Source: Cranoglanis bouderius (taxonomy: Eukaryota > Chordata > Actinopteri > Siluriformes > Cranoglanididae). From it: 64,000 nucleotides of DNA. The notes beneath the pieces were generated by a model, which was not told where the DNA came from, searched no databases, and saw only the letters and a list, made by a program, of their open reading frames with translations. The translations under genes and the position numbers were made by a program. Shown one piece after another: positions 43,330-56,379 of this stretch; positions within the stretch are counted from its first letter, which is position 1; the number at the start of each line of letters is the position of its first letter. The stretch lies in contig CM042558.1 of the NCBI GenBank assembly GCA_023630585.1, positions 7,235,300-7,299,299 of the forward strand, written 5' to 3'.

Positions 43330-46105
43330 TTAGAAAAGCTATTTTGCTTATGATTGCCCTTTTCAGACTGAAACACTAAAAGTTACACAGTATAGAAAGA
43401 ATATTTAAATTAGTCTTTAAAAAAAATAATAAATGAAAATGCTGTCATGTTTCTGGAGCAATAAATTGTTAACTTTAGGCATATTGTTTAGTTGTTTTTT
43501 TGTTAATTATTAATATATATTTTATGTTGGAGGAAATAAGTAGGATCTTTGTCAACTTTTCTACCAGAATTTTTTTTTTGAGCAAACGTCAAAGAAGGTG
43601 GTTTATTACAGAGAGTCAAGGGTTTTTTAGGATGATTTAGGAGGTGAGGTTGTCAGTATTCTTTGTTTGTCAGCTTTGGCATTAAAATGCTATCAAAAAT
43701 TCCTTTGATTTATTTTTGGGAAATAACACATGATTCAGGAGATCCTTTAAACTAGCAGAATGAACACATTTGACTGAGTATATGTATATACACAGCAGTT
43801 AGCAAGTGCCTTGGCTGAAAGAAAACACTGTGATGTTATAAAAGCATTTCCTTTATAAATCAATGTGCATCTATATTATCATTATTAATTTCACCATTAT
43901 ATAGCACTATGATTTACCAGAGTTCATCTTTCTTTGCTGTTCACATAAACCAAAAGAGACTTACATGAACTATTATTATAAAATCCCAAAGATGAGGTCA
44001 ATGGGGCTAATTAAAACAGCATATTGGGAACATAATTTCTCAGAAAACCTCTCCTCATGTAACCTCATTTATTTTGAGCTGTAATGACTCTTGAATTGTG
44101 AGGCTGATATTATCAAACCAATATCTCAAGAGAAACAAACATTTCATTCAACAATTCATATTAGATTTAGCATTCATTTATGCCTTTATTATTATTGACC
44201 CTTTTTATGTCAGTTGGAAAGAGAAAGAAAGAGAAACACTGAACAAAATAAATCAATAAACAGGTTCAAAATTGCCCACAGTTTAACCATTATATATGCA
44301 TATCACAGATTATTGTTGAGTACTCGGGAAAATGTGCGCTCTGTCCAAAGGAGCCAAACAGTGTTGATGTTAAAGTGGTAGAACTCTCTGACCTTTCCAA
44401 CTCCTTGTCTCCAATACACAAATGCGAGACATATGGGATGTGAGTGCATTTTCAAGTGTGATGATTTTAATTGCTTCTCCCTCAATGAACCCAGATTCAC
44501 CTGGTCAGATTTTTAATGCAAATGACTTTGACCCAACAAGTGACATGAAGAAATGAAGTCTGGACACCAGGACTGGTTTGTTATGCTTTAACAACTTGTG
44601 GTGCCTGCATTGCACTCCTAATATAATACAACACTGACTCATACATTTTTTCCCCAGTAAAATAAAGGGTGTGTGCCATAGCAGTGAGTGCTAAAACATA
44701 TAGAAATAAAGTTCCAGTGGATGGCTTCTGGAACATGAGTGAGAATTTGCCATCTGAGTATGATTCATTTTCAACTGGGAGTCGCGAAAAAGAATTGTGG
44801 GATGGTGAACAGGGAGAAACTCACAGCATGCCAAAAAAAAGTTGAGATGGATATAACTTTATGCAATTTAGAAGCAGCAACATGATACTGACCAACTGTG
44901 ACTAGGGAACCAAGGGGCTATTTTCCAGTTGCAAATACTAATGGTCAGCAAAGTCCATAATTCCATCTCTACTTTCTCTCACAAAAAAATCATACACAAA
45001 AATGTATTTATAGCAGTATCTCAGTCTGCTGTAATGGCTCCAATCTACACGATTGTGTAGATAAAACAAAACAAGTCCTCAGATAGGAGGCTTTCCAAAT
45101 TGTCAATGCGCTTGGCTGAAGTGTATGAAAAGATTAAAATAGTACATCGCTGTTTTTTTAATTAGCCCATCTTGGTAGCTAGGTAACAGAAATAAAAACC
45201 AAAGTATATTTGAAACTCACAAGGTTCAGTTGTAAACATCTTTGCAGATACACACATCTCTTACATGGCAAGCACCAGACAAAATCTCAGAATAAGCTCA
45301 ACTTCATAAACAAGAAAAAATCACTAAAAACTTACTTAATATTGGAATGAAATTTGCTCAAATTTGGTCAATATTCCATATTACTATAAGTTTAATTTTT
45401 GGTTATGTGTTCATGGTCACTGGCTGTAACCAAACGGCAGTGTTTTGGTGTTTTATCAATAAAGACAATTCCAATCACTTAACACACACTCACAGTGTCA
45501 GGTCTACCTGCAGGCCAGCTGGTCCCAAAGGTTCTGCTGCTGTTAAGCCATTAATGTGGAAATCCAATGTATTTCTCACAGGCTTTATACTGAATAGCAC
45601 TAGCTTCTCAAAATTTTCCAGTGGCTCATAAAAATCTGTGAAATGAAACAAGTCCCAATGAAAATAACTAAAAGGCAAAACAGATTGCTTGCACATTTCT
45701 CCTTAGTTATGTTATTTAACATGCCAACTTACAGTATTTTGTTTATGTACAGTAGTTTGTAGGAAATACTGCCCTATTTTTGTAATGATGACATAAATGC
45801 AAAATCACAGTGCAAATATGGCAGATATCATTGTAGTATTCTCTTGACCATCAGTGCATTGGTAACCAGGAGAAGGGCACTGTAATTGTAAATGCAGCAT
45901 AAAGAATGCATTTGTCATGGTTCAGCAAAATCAGAAAAACAGGATGGTGTCAAGGCAAATAAATTGATTTAACACCCACTACTTACCAAGCCTGAAATTT
46001 AATGCCAATGGTAGCAATTGTGTATATGAGTTAATATGACTGATGGGCGAAGCTAATTCATGCAAGTCCCTTTCTGATATTAATAAAACAATAAAATGTA
46101 TTGTA
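43330..46105. other. Long unassigned stretch
   Basis: No gene, transposon end or RNA recognised. Small frames at 44303-44500 and 45347-45696 lack domains. Confidence 0.4.
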
Positions 46106-46107
46106 TT

Positions 46108-46310
46108 CCCTGTCCATTTTCTGTATCACTTATCCTACATGGGGTTGTGGGGGACCTGGAGCCTATCCCAGGGAACTTGGGGCACACCTGCACGCATACA
46201 GAAAATTTGGAAATGCCAGTTAGCGTACAATGCATGTCTTTGGACTGGGGGATTAATGCCTGGAGGAAACCCCTGAAGCACAGGGAGAACATGCAAACTA
46301 GATAGTTTTT
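46108..46310 (-). mobile_element. SINE, 5'-truncated (family of 26585)
   Basis: GGGGGACCTGGAGCCTATCC, GTCTTTGGACTGGGGGA and ACAGGGAGAACATGCAAACT are the SINE body read in reverse. The tRNA-like head is missing. Confidence 0.75.
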
Positions 46311-47064
46311 GGCTCTCTATTCAAAATCTGATACAAAGAACATTTTCTGAGACATTAACTCAACCTATCAAGGGTCATCCCCCTGACAAGACAGATAAAC
46401 CAATACAAAAATATTTGTAGCCATTGGTGAAATGTCTTGCAAAAATTGGTGTCACATTAGACTGCTTCTGTTAATGAATGGCCACCATGTAGCTAAGAAA
46501 GATAAGGCATGAGAGGTGGTAATGGTTTTATAAGACATGCTCGAATTAGTTGTCTCTCTGAGATGCACTGGTGAGTGTATGTTCTTTTTGGAGTCAGAGC
46601 ATAGACAATTACCTCGGAATGCTTTCCACGCTGCAAATTCTGTCAAAAGCATCACCAAATCCCCAGCTGATAAAAATCTTTGGATCTCTAATAAAGATGC
46701 GGAAAATTATATTTGGCAGGAAAATCTCAAAAAGACATGAATGAATGAAACTCAGTGGAACTTAAAATAAAATAAATAAATAAATAAAATGTTACACTAA
46801 AATTATCCAGTGAACACCAGGTGATGAACATATACTTTTTGGACTCCTTTTATATGCAAGCACAAAAAGTAAAGATTGTCAAGATCTCCCGTCTCCCAGT
46901 GAACATTTGTGCAGTAGCTATGTGGTATAATCCTGTCAAGATTATGTCAAATTTGATGGAATTAAGGATAATACTGATACAGTGGATTAGGGCTCCCAGA
47001 AGCACCCTGGAGTTGGTTGCTCTTAGAGTGATGAATTTTGTTTCTCAGCATGTCAGGTGAGAGG
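46311..47064. other. Unassigned sequence
   Basis: (AAAT)n near 46768-46788. No gene. Confidence 0.4.
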
Positions 47065-47880
47065 CTTGGCCAGCTTATTAGGAATACTAATAAACTAATT
47101 ACTAATACTGGGAAGGATCCCGCTTGGCTCTCAGAACAGCCTTAACCTTGAGACAAGGTTCATTACCATGCTGGAAGTAGCCTTTATAAGATGGGTAAAG
47201 TGTAGCCATTAATGGATGGGCATGGTCAGCAACAATACTCAGGTACTCTGCAGCATATAAACAATGCTTGATTGGTATTAAGGGGCCCAATGTGTTCCAA
47301 GAAAACATTCCCCACACCATTATACCACCACAAGGCAGGTTGGGTGCATGGATTCATGCTGTTAGTGCCAATTTTTGACCTTATCATCTGCTTGTAGATT
47401 CATCAGACCAGGAAACATTTTTCCAGTCTTCAACTGTCCAGTTTCAGTAAACCTGTGCCCACTGTAGCTTCAAATACCTGTACTTGGCTGACAGGCATGG
47501 AGCCTGATGTGGTTTTCTACAACTGGAGCACATTCTCCTCAAGGCTGAATATGTTGTGCATTCTTAGATGCTTTTCTGCTCAGCAAAGAGTGGTTATTTG
47601 AATCACTGTATCCTTCCTCTCAGCTCAAACCAGTCTGGCCATTCTCCTCTGAACTCTCTCATCAACAAGGTATGTCAGGCCTGCAGAACTGCTATTTGCT
47701 GGATGTTATTTGTTTTTCACACCATTCTTTGTGAACTCTAGAGACTGTTGTGGATAAAAAAAATCTGAGGAGATCAGCAGTTTCTGAAATACTTAAATCA
47801 GCTTATTTGGACCCAAGAAATATGAGACAGGATGACAACCATGAGATGGATATCTGTATGATTTAATGCATTGTGCTGAT
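47065..47880 (-). mobile_element. Mariner-like element (family M), minus orientation
   Basis: It begins near TTATTAGGAATACTAATAAA, the typical outer region of this family, and covers most of the transposase gene. Matches with the 38425 fragment run in the same order. An intact copy would be longer; the second half of the catalytic domain is deleted. Confidence 0.75.
47102..47800 (-). pseudogene. Mariner-like transposase remnant, second catalytic Asp lost
   Basis: The best frame (47102-47320) reads MVWGMFSWNTLGPLIPIKHC, then YFQHGNEPCLKVK followed directly by AVLRAKRDPSQY. In this family the motif QDNxPC holds the second catalytic Asp; here it is HGN, so Asp is Gly. The sequence then jumps to the normal C-terminus, so the region with the catalytic Glu (SPDLNPIE) is deleted. 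Upstream on the minus strand (47330-47660) further blocks such as the segment around GAAAAATGTTTCCTGGTCTG (the WSDES-type first Asp region) are readable only in fragments. Confidence 0.75.
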
Positions 47881-48071
47881 GCCATGATGATGCCATTAGA
47901 AGAATTAAGAAAGTTCTCCAGAAATGAAGCAGAATCCTTGGTCTTTTCATTTTAAAATCCCAGAATCCTCTGCAAACATAAATTACCGACTGACATAGAG
48001 ACATACATAAAGAATGAAACTTGGATGCAGACTTCACAGGACATGAAACACTTGAAACACCATGTACAGTT

Positions 48072-48210
48072 CCTTCCTTCTGCTAGACAGGGATGCTTAC
48101 TAATCAGTGCAGAATCTACTGCTATGCTACTGGTATGCACCCAAGTTGAACATTTCATAGCAGTAGTCTCTGCACTGATCAGTAAGCATCCCTGTCTAGC
48201 AGAAGGAAGG
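48072..48210. other. Long near-perfect hairpin (55-bp arms, 29-nt loop)
   Basis: The left arm 48072-48126 starts CCTTCCTTCTGCTAGACAGG, and the right arm 48156-48210 ends CCTGTCTAGCAGAAGGAAGG. 52 of 55 positions pair; the mismatches are at 48102 and at two adjacent positions around 48113-48114. The loop is 48127-48155. No TIR or TSD is evident around it. It could be a small fold-back element, a replication-derived inverted duplication or a transcribed hairpin RNA gene. Confidence 0.85.
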
Positions 48211-51200
48211 ACTGGGGTATGGGGAGAAAACGCTGAAATTTAAGATGTTAAATTGTTATTAAAAACACTGGAAGAAGAACTGGATTGGCAGATGTGACAA
48301 TTAAGGGAAATAAGTCAAAGAATGATTGTCCAGGTCTGGTATCATGATAAAAATGGCAGAATTTTCCCAATGATCAAATGCAAGCAACCTTGAAAGTTGA
48401 ACAAGAGCTTAAAATTGAAGTCAAGAAGAGGATAACGGATTCAGTTTTGTGTACATAAAATGATTCTCATTAAAATGAAAAGAAACTCTATAAAAACAAC
48501 CATCAGTCAAATAGATAGTTGAAAGTTGGCAATGTTTTCTTTTATTATACTATGACTACTACTACTTTTTAATTCTACTACTGTTAATGAAAAATATGAT
48601 CACACCATTTAGCTTAGTTTTGTTCATTTCTCAGCAAAGAATGTGTATTTTTTATTAATTTGATGTGTGTTTTTGATTAATTTTTATTAAGTTGCTAGTA
48701 AGAGCATGTAAACAATTTTCATCATGTACTCTCTTCATTGCTGTTCTTTTTTTATTATTATTTCTTCTTCTTTGCTGTTTTAATTCTCACATTTACTTCC
48801 TGGATTTAGCATTATGGTACTCTTAAACTATTTGCAATAGTATAAGGACATGTTTTCGACAGAAACTGTAATGCACTTCTGTAAGTAACTCTGAAAAAAG
48901 TGTATGCTAAATACTGTAAATGTAAATGTAAGATTGCCAGAAAAAAACTTTGGCTCTGGACCACTACAGTGCTCAAGTGAATGAGCTCTACAGCTAAGAA
49001 AGAAACAGTCTCCTTATGAATGTTTGTCTTTCAGCTTTTTCATCACCTTATGCAAATAATTTGCTGTTACCTCCAGGTTTAAATGCATGAAATCAATGCA
49101 AACACACATTAGTATTCTGAAACATTACTGTCCTGTTTTTTTGGTTTTTGTTTTTTGGAAATATTTGCAAACTGTTTAGGACAGTATTCATGTATTTCAA
49201 TTTAATCTTCTTCTTAAGTAATAAAGTCTCTTAATGCTTTCATTCTCATTTTGATACAAACACAATGATCTACCAAACCTGAAGATTCTTAGATTTTTTT
49301 TTTTTTTTTTTACAAAATATGTTTGAACAGACAAAAGAATGTAATATTCTTCAGATTCCAGACACCTTTTTTTCTTAAGTTGATTGATGCATTTAATTAT
49401 AATAACAGCAGCATCCAGATATTTTTATATTAGGTATTAACAACATGATATCACACAGAACACACTCAATTATTGTGGCAAATGTATACTATAGAAGTTG
49501 CTCTTTTAAAACATAGTATGTGTTACTTATTAATTAACTAATTAAAGGGATGTTTTTGTTGCATTAATGCAAACAAACAACAAACAAAACTGTAAAATAT
49601 AGTTATAGATCGTTGATGATCTTTTAACTGCTTTGTCACTAATGGTCCAGACATCTAGTTGCTTCTTCCAGGAGGTTAAGAATCAGCCAAAGACAGATCT
49701 AAATAATGACTACAATATGGCTACATACGCAACTGCTTATGTAAATGATTCTGCTTGGCTGCAATAACTTGGCAGTAAAGCGTGTCTTGCCCTTCCGTTC
49801 ACAGGCATTTATTTTTCATAATATGAGCATTACATACTTCTCATTATCATTATCAGTATCATTATCATTGTCATTATATCCATAATGCACCTGTGTATAC
49901 ACACTGGTCATAACGTTAAAAAAGTAGGGTGTGTTATCATGTGAGTAAAAGGCTCTTTCTCATGGAGGCTGACAAACTATATATTATCAAATGCAATCTT
50001 GACTAATATATTAATACTAATAATATTAATACTAACAATAATAACCAACTTGAAGTAAGACTAGAACAAGAAATTAGATACAATTACAATAAACTTGCTG
50101 CAACAAGCTAGGACCACTAAAAAGTGAAACAAGCTTGATGGAATTACAGAATGTGTAAATGTGTAGAAAGATGTATGCAAAAACAATATGTGACAACTAC
50201 TCTGTTGCTAAAGGCTCTAAAATCTCATTTCTCATATTACATATTCAAAGGTATGGAGTTTGAAGCTAGGCAGTCTCTGTCTTTGAGTGCGGCATCAGGA
50301 CGGGAAAAGGAAATCCTAATTAGTGGTCAGTAAAATTGCTTGACTTGTGTGCATAATGTGATGTTACTCACGTCCATTATGGTCTCAAGACATGTCACTC
50401 ATGACTAAAGAAGAGTTGAACAAGAGTGGTACTACTAATTTTTATTTTGTGTTTGTGTTGTTGTTGTTGTTGTTGTTAATGGTAACAGTAGGCCCACAGA
50501 GCAGAAGAGAAAACTGAGAAAAGTAAACTGAGAGAAAATGTCAACCTTATAACATTTACAGTACATCTTTAGTAAAATTTTAAAAAGGTATCTGTCTTTG
50601 GTCTAACAAATTTCTAAATGTGGCCTGTATATGGAAAAGCAACAAGCCTTAATCCAGAACATAATGTTGCAGGTAAGGTCTATACTGTAACAGTCATTAT
50701 GTTGTCTAGCCACAGAGATAACATTACATGCATTGATAGAAATAATCATTTAACCTTAGACACCTTTTAAATAATCTAAAGCATCCCTGAAACTGTGCTG
50801 TTAGTATAAAAATGAGAGGCTTATTAATCTCCTTCTGTCCAATCTCCACTACTTTGAAGTGCTGTTTCAGGTTTTTTTTTAAATCTGTAAATAAAGAAAT
50901 ACATTCTTTATTTATGATGATTTATGATTTATAATATGATTTATAACATGATTTATAATATATAGGTCCTGGGTAAAACAGATTTTCAGGAAAATCACAT
51001 TTTAATGCTGTTTCTACATTGGACTGCTTTTGTCACACAGGTCTGTCAACCTTTGTCATCACACATTTACATAATTTTTTTCTCTCATATCTACCAAAGA
51101 AATACAATTCTCTAATCAGAACTTTTTTTGACATTCTTAATTTTCGAATTGTTGGGTATATTCACGTTCAACCACAACTGGGAAAATGGAATAGATGAAA

Positions 51201-51734
51201 TAAATGGAATAAATGAAAGTTCATTTCATGTAGTCTTGAGCTTTTTGGCGTCTCTTTGGTTGACCATGTCCACAATTTCACAGTGCTTTTTAACATGTAA
51301 TTTATGCCTCAAACAGAGTGCATTTAGTAAGCAGTCTCAAGTGCAGTTAGCGTGATGAGAAATAAATGGGTAAATTGAATTCTAAAGTTAGGTGCATTGT
51401 GAGTGCATAATGAAACTACAGCATGTCGTAGTCTGTGTTGCGTCAATTCACATACGTACATTTGGGTACATGTGGATACACTGGCTGATATATTATGCAG
51501 AAGATTCCATTTCAGATAAAAAAGCAATCACACTGGATAAAAGCGTGAAACTCAATACACAGATGGTATGGCATTTCATTTGTGATATGAGGACAACGTG
51601 TCACACTGAAAAGTAAAACCATCATTGCATTACTCTTAAAATAAAGAGATGCAAGAATTTAATTTCATGCTGAGAAAGAATTTAATGCTGACTTTAATGC
51701 ATCAGAAGTGAATGTACTTGCATGTTTAATCGCA
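48211..51734. repeat. Long unassigned stretch with minor repeats
   Basis: 48899-48932 (TGTATGCTAAATACTGTAAA then TGTAAATGTAAG) is a SINE tail. (ATTATC)n lies at 49841-49878 and (GTT)n at 50457-50477; a run of TGATTTATAA-like units fills 50914-50965. No gene is supported. Confidence 0.5.
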
Positions 51735-52402
51735 AATTGTTCAACCATGACTTCCTGTTTCATAGGAGTATAAATATGAGGTAACACATAAGCCAAATTC
51801 CCTTAGTCATTCATAACAATGGGTAAGACCTAGGAATATAGCTGTGATGTGCGGCAAAAGGTTGTTGAGCTTCACAAAATGGGAAGTGGCTATAAGAAAA
51901 TAGCAAAAGCATTGAAAATGCCCATTTCCACCATCAGGGCAATAATTAAGAAGTTCCAGTCAACTGAATGTTATGAATCAACCTGGAATTGGACGTGGGT
52001 CTATATTTTCTCAACATGCTGTGAAGAGGATGGTTTGAGTGGACAAAAAATCTCCAAGGATCACACCTGGAGAATTGCAGAAGTTAGTTGCGTCTTGAGG
52101 TCAGAAAATCTCCAAAACTACAATCCGAATTCACCTACATCACCACAAGTTGTTTGGAAGGGTTTCAAGAAAAAAGCCTCTACTCTCATCCAAAAACAAA
52201 CTCAAGCGTCTTCAGTTTGCCAGACACTACTGGAACTTCAAATGGGATCAGGATCTATGGTCAGATGAAACCAAAATAGAGTTTTTTGTGAATAAACACC
52301 AGAGGTGGTTTTGGCGCACACAGAGAGGTAGCCATATGGAAAAGTACCTAATGCCCACGGCTCATATTTACCAAGGGTGCCAATATTAGTGGAGGGCACT
52401 GC
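51735..52402 (+). mobile_element. Tc1-like element (family T), 5' TIR and much of the interior lost
   Basis: The right end GCCAATATTAGTGGAGGGCA-CTG (to 52402) matches the terminus of the longer copy at 53694-55250. The left TIR is missing, and the sequence jumps from the middle of the transposase gene to the right end at about 52360. Confidence 0.8.
51840..52362 (+). pseudogene. Tc1 transposase fragment (family T)
   Basis: The frame from 51849 reads MRQKVVELHKMGSGYKKIAK and PISTIRAIIKKFQSTE, a helix-turn-helix domain, then shifts frame near 51990-52100 and again at 52150, where GRVSRKKPLLSSKNKLKRLQ and LWSDETKIEFFVNKHQRWFW give the first catalytic Asp. The sequence ends just before the GGG core, with the second Asp and the Glu deleted. 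The same protein is read on the minus strand at 53900-54850, which is longer. Confidence 0.8.
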
Positions 52403-53693
52403 AGTGCCACCCTGAAAAGCAATCACTGTCTGATCACAGGGCTACGTTGGACTTAGGGGAATGGCTGCAATCAGAGAATGGAAGAAGGACCTGAAAGAGT
52501 AATTTTTCAGGAGGCACTGCTATGCATATAAACGAACACACTTTATTGTTTCTTCATTCCTACTGCACTGAACCCTTTATAATCGAGCTTTTCCGAATTA
52601 TTACTACTAATACATGATAAAAGTGTTAATATGACTAAAAATACTGACAGCAGGACCTAGGAGTTATGTGATCAAATTTATGATAGCTGTGATGCAAACA
52701 CAGGCTATAACCACTTCTGTGCCTAACCTCTTAAGCACGACTGGTGTTTCTTATTTTTATTGTTCCCCTTCCAAGTACAAAGGCTACCTCCTGCAGTGCT
52801 TACTTCATTTAACCCACCAGTCTGTCAGTCCCCTTTCATATTTAACTAAAAGGGCCACTGTCTTCTCACAACTACTCTGGACAAGCGCTAAAGTGTAGGA
52901 ACATGGGGAAAGGAAGACTAACTCATATAAACATTTTATTGGCCAATTCAGGGTAAGGAGTGTGAGAGAAACTTCTTCACCTTCTCCATCATTGCGTACA
53001 CATCACTACTAGTACCTTCATTAAGCACCACTAGGGTGCACTATGTATATCTTAGTATGCCATATGATGCACCTAATGGCCCTTATGTTTTTTTGGCATT
53101 TGTCGGTGGAGTTCTTAGAGATGTAGTGTCATGAATTTGCCCCCTTCCTGACTTCTTCTAATTTTGCATGTTTCTCACACTTGAATGTTTCAGATCTTCA
53201 AACAAAAAGTAATATAAGACAAAGACAATCAGAGAAAACACATAACAGTTTTTAAATGACTTTATCATTTACTGAAGGAAAAAAGTTATCCGACACCAAC
53301 TGGCCTCATGTGAAAAAAAAACAATTAGTTACTCAATCAACCAATTAACCTAAATTAATTGATAACTGGATTCAATTCGACAATCTCAATTGGTTAATGC
53401 AATGTGATTGTAGGCTAAGTTAATTTCTTAAAGCAAAAGTACAAATGTTGAATGGTGGGAAGTAAACAAACAGACAAAAATAAACAAATAAAATAACTAG
53501 AAAACTATATATGCATGAAAAATGAAAATTCTTTGAAAGGGTTTTTATTTATTGAATTTATTGAAAAGGCTAATTAATTATTTATTTTTAATATTCTATG
53601 ATGCTATGGTAGTTTAAATTAAGTGCCACGTACCAGCTGGGAACACAGGGAAACACATGACATAAAATGTAATACATTTTATATTTTAATGTA
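52403..53693. other. Unassigned spacer between two family-T copies
   Basis: No gene or repeat recognised in 1.3 kb. Confidence 0.4.
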
Positions 53694-55250
53694 TAGTGCC
53701 CTCCACTAATATTGGCACCCTTGGTAAATATGAGCAGAGAAGGCTGTGAAAAATTGTCTTTATTGTTTAACCTTTTGATCTTTTGTTCAAATAATTCACA
53801 AAAATACTCTGCTCTCATGGATATCAAACAATTGCAAACAAAACACAGGTTTATCAAAAAAAAAAAAAATCTTTGTTAAATATAGGTGTGCAACAATTAC
53901 TGGCACCCTTTAAGTCGATACTTTGTGCTACCTCCCTTTGCCAAGATAACAGCTCTGAGTCTTCTCATATAATGTCTGATGTGGTTGGAGAATACATGGC
54001 TACAAGGGATACAAGGGATCTGAGACAATTCCTCCTTACAGAATCTCTCCAGAGCCTTCAAATTTCAAGGTCCATGCTGGAGGACTCTCCTCTTCAGTTC
54101 ACCCCACAGGTTTTCTATGGGTTTCAAGTCAGGGGACTGGGATGGCCATGGCAGGACCTTGATTCTGTGGTCAGTAAACCATTTTTTGTTTATATTGATG
54201 TATGTTTTGGATCTTTGTCCTGCTGGAAGATCCAGCCGTGGCCCATTTTAAGCTTTCTGGCAGAGGCAGTCCGGTTTTCATCCATGTCCTCTGGCAGAAA
54301 AACAGCCCCCAAACATTAAAGAGCCACCACCATATTTAACCATGGGCATGAGGAACTTTTCCATATGGCTACCTCTCTGTGTGCACCAAAACCACCTCTG
54401 GTGTTTATTGCCAAAAAGCTCTATTTTGGTTTCATCTGACCATAGAACCCGATCCCATTTGAAATTCCAGTAGTGTCTGGCAAACTGAAGATGCTTGAGT
54501 TTGTTTTTGGATGAGAGTAGAGGCTTTTTTCTTGAAACCCTTCCAAACAACTTGTGGTGATGTAGATGACTTCGGATTGTGGTTTTGGAGACTTTCTGAC
54601 CCCAAGACACAACTAACTTCTGCAATTCTCCACTGTGATCCTTTTGGATTTTTTGGCCACTCGAACCATCTTTTTCACAGTGCATTGAGACAATATAGAT
54701 GCACGTCCAATTCCAGGTTGATTCATAACATTCAGTTGACTGGAACTTCTTAATTATTGCCCTGATGGTGGAAATTGGCACAATGCTTGTGCTATTTTCT
54801 TATAACCACTTCCCATTTTGTGAAGCTCAACAATCTTTTGCCGCACATCACAGCTGTATTCCTTGGTCTTACCCATTGTGATGAATGACTAAGGGAATTT
54901 GGCCTATGTGATACCTCATATTTATACCCCTGTGAAACAGGAAATCATGGTTGAACAATTTCCTGTTCCTAGTGACCAAGGTGTACTAAAAAAAAAAGTA
55001 AAACATCAATGGGAATATACGTCAAATATATTTTTCTCATATGAATTCATAGGGGTGCCAATAATTGTTGCACAGTTATAATTAACTTTTTTTTTTATAA
55101 ACCTGTGTTGTGTTTGCAATTGTTTGATATCCATTGAGAGCAGAGTATTTTTGTGAATATTTTGAACAAAAGATCAAAAGGTTAAAAAATAAAGACATGG
55201 CCTTCTTTGCTCATTTTTACCAAGGATGACAATATTAGTGGAAGGTGCTG
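53694..55250 (-). mobile_element. Near full-length Tc1-like transposon (family T) with long TIRs
   Basis: The left end TAGTGCCCTCCACTAATATT and the right end AATATTAGTGGAAGGTGCTG are inverted repeats extending inward about 170 bp (the left arm runs to about 53862, the right arm starts near 55082, both with CAATTGTTTGATATCCAT-type words). TA flanks both ends (53692-53693, 55251-55252). Length 1557 bp is normal for fish Tc1. Confidence 0.9.
53900..54850 (-). pseudogene. Tc1 transposase (family T), frameshifted
   Basis: The main frame (54781-54278) reads MPISTIRAIIKKFQSTECYE, then LFGRVSRKKPLLSSKNKLKH, LWSDETKIELFGNKHQRWFW (first catalytic Asp) and VKYGGGSLMFGGCFSARGHG, where it breaks. In other frames further left are a QQDKDPKH-like second Asp motif near 54210-54240 and WPSQSPDLKPIENLW near 54110-54150 with the Glu present. 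The N-terminal part (MGKTKE-like start near 54875) precedes the main frame with a break at about 54790. All three acidic residues are still encoded, but the frame is not continuous. Confidence 0.85.
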
Positions 55251-55252
55251 TA

Positions 55253-56379
55253 TATGTGTTGTATACATAGATATAAATAAGCAACTAAACATAGAAACAA
55301 AAAATAAATAAATAAAAGTAGTATATTAATATGGTAAAACAGAATGAGTTTACCCAGTCCACTGTTTCCTTGAGACCACCATTACATACATACATACATC
55401 AAAAAAATTTTTATCCGATTGTCATATCCAGGATATTAGTATATAAGTTATCTAGGTAAATCTAGGTTTGCTTTTTCATCACATTTAGCAACAAGGAGAA
55501 GGTAACCTTGTTATTTTGTCATCATAGTGAGATGAACCAAAATTCTTATTCACATGGAGAAATCAGAAGTAGAGGTATCTGACCCTGTCTTCCCTCATCA
55601 GAATAATTGGTCACATAGTTTACATATTCATATCTCTTTATTTTCAGAAGCACGCATTTGTGGAGCAAGCTGGGTGTGGCCAGGTGAGGATGTCATGGCA
55701 CAAATCAAACTCGATTGTAGCCTGAACCACATCCACAATAGTGGGCCCTTGATAGGGCAAAAATAAGGCTATTGTGCTATGTAACACATTATAATAAATG
55801 CATCTATTCTCTGACTTCATTATGGTCAGTTTACCATGTTTATTTTTGTTTTAATAAATATACTATAGCAATACGGTCAGGCTTAGGTCTCGCACTAGCC
55901 CACAAAGCCACCCTATTGCTTAGCCCTGCGGTGACTGGTGATTAAGTAAACAATGTCATAAATGTAGCTGGCACATCTTTCCCCACTGCTGATATTGTAC
56001 ATTATAAAAATGAAATGCAGGGTCACTCTGGTGGGGTGGATGGAACATGTAAGATGTGGATTGGAAGGATGGGGTGTGTATGCATACTGTATGTGAAAAC
56101 AGCTTCAGCTTAAAAATATTGGGTGTTCATATTTAAACAAGTTTGCATATTTGGCAAGCAGGCCTTGAGTTTGAAAACTGTGGCACTGTGTGAATTTGAA
56201 TTCGTGATTGTGAATTTGAATTTGTGCCATTTGAGATGTTTGAAGATGATTCTTAGCTGGGACAGATCTCTTTTTTATCACAAAATCCCCAGCTTCCAAT
56301 TTAGTATTCTGAACCCAGACCTAGTCTCAGTATTTATAGTAACTAAAGCCTGGATGAAAACCATTTTGATTAATCAGCC
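55253..56379. other. Unassigned, with one exon-like block
   Basis: 55648-55683 (36 nt) has a good acceptor (TCTTTATTTTCAG) and donor (CAG|GTGAGG) and reads KHAFVEQAGCGQ. A single short block is not enough to call a gene. Confidence 0.3.
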
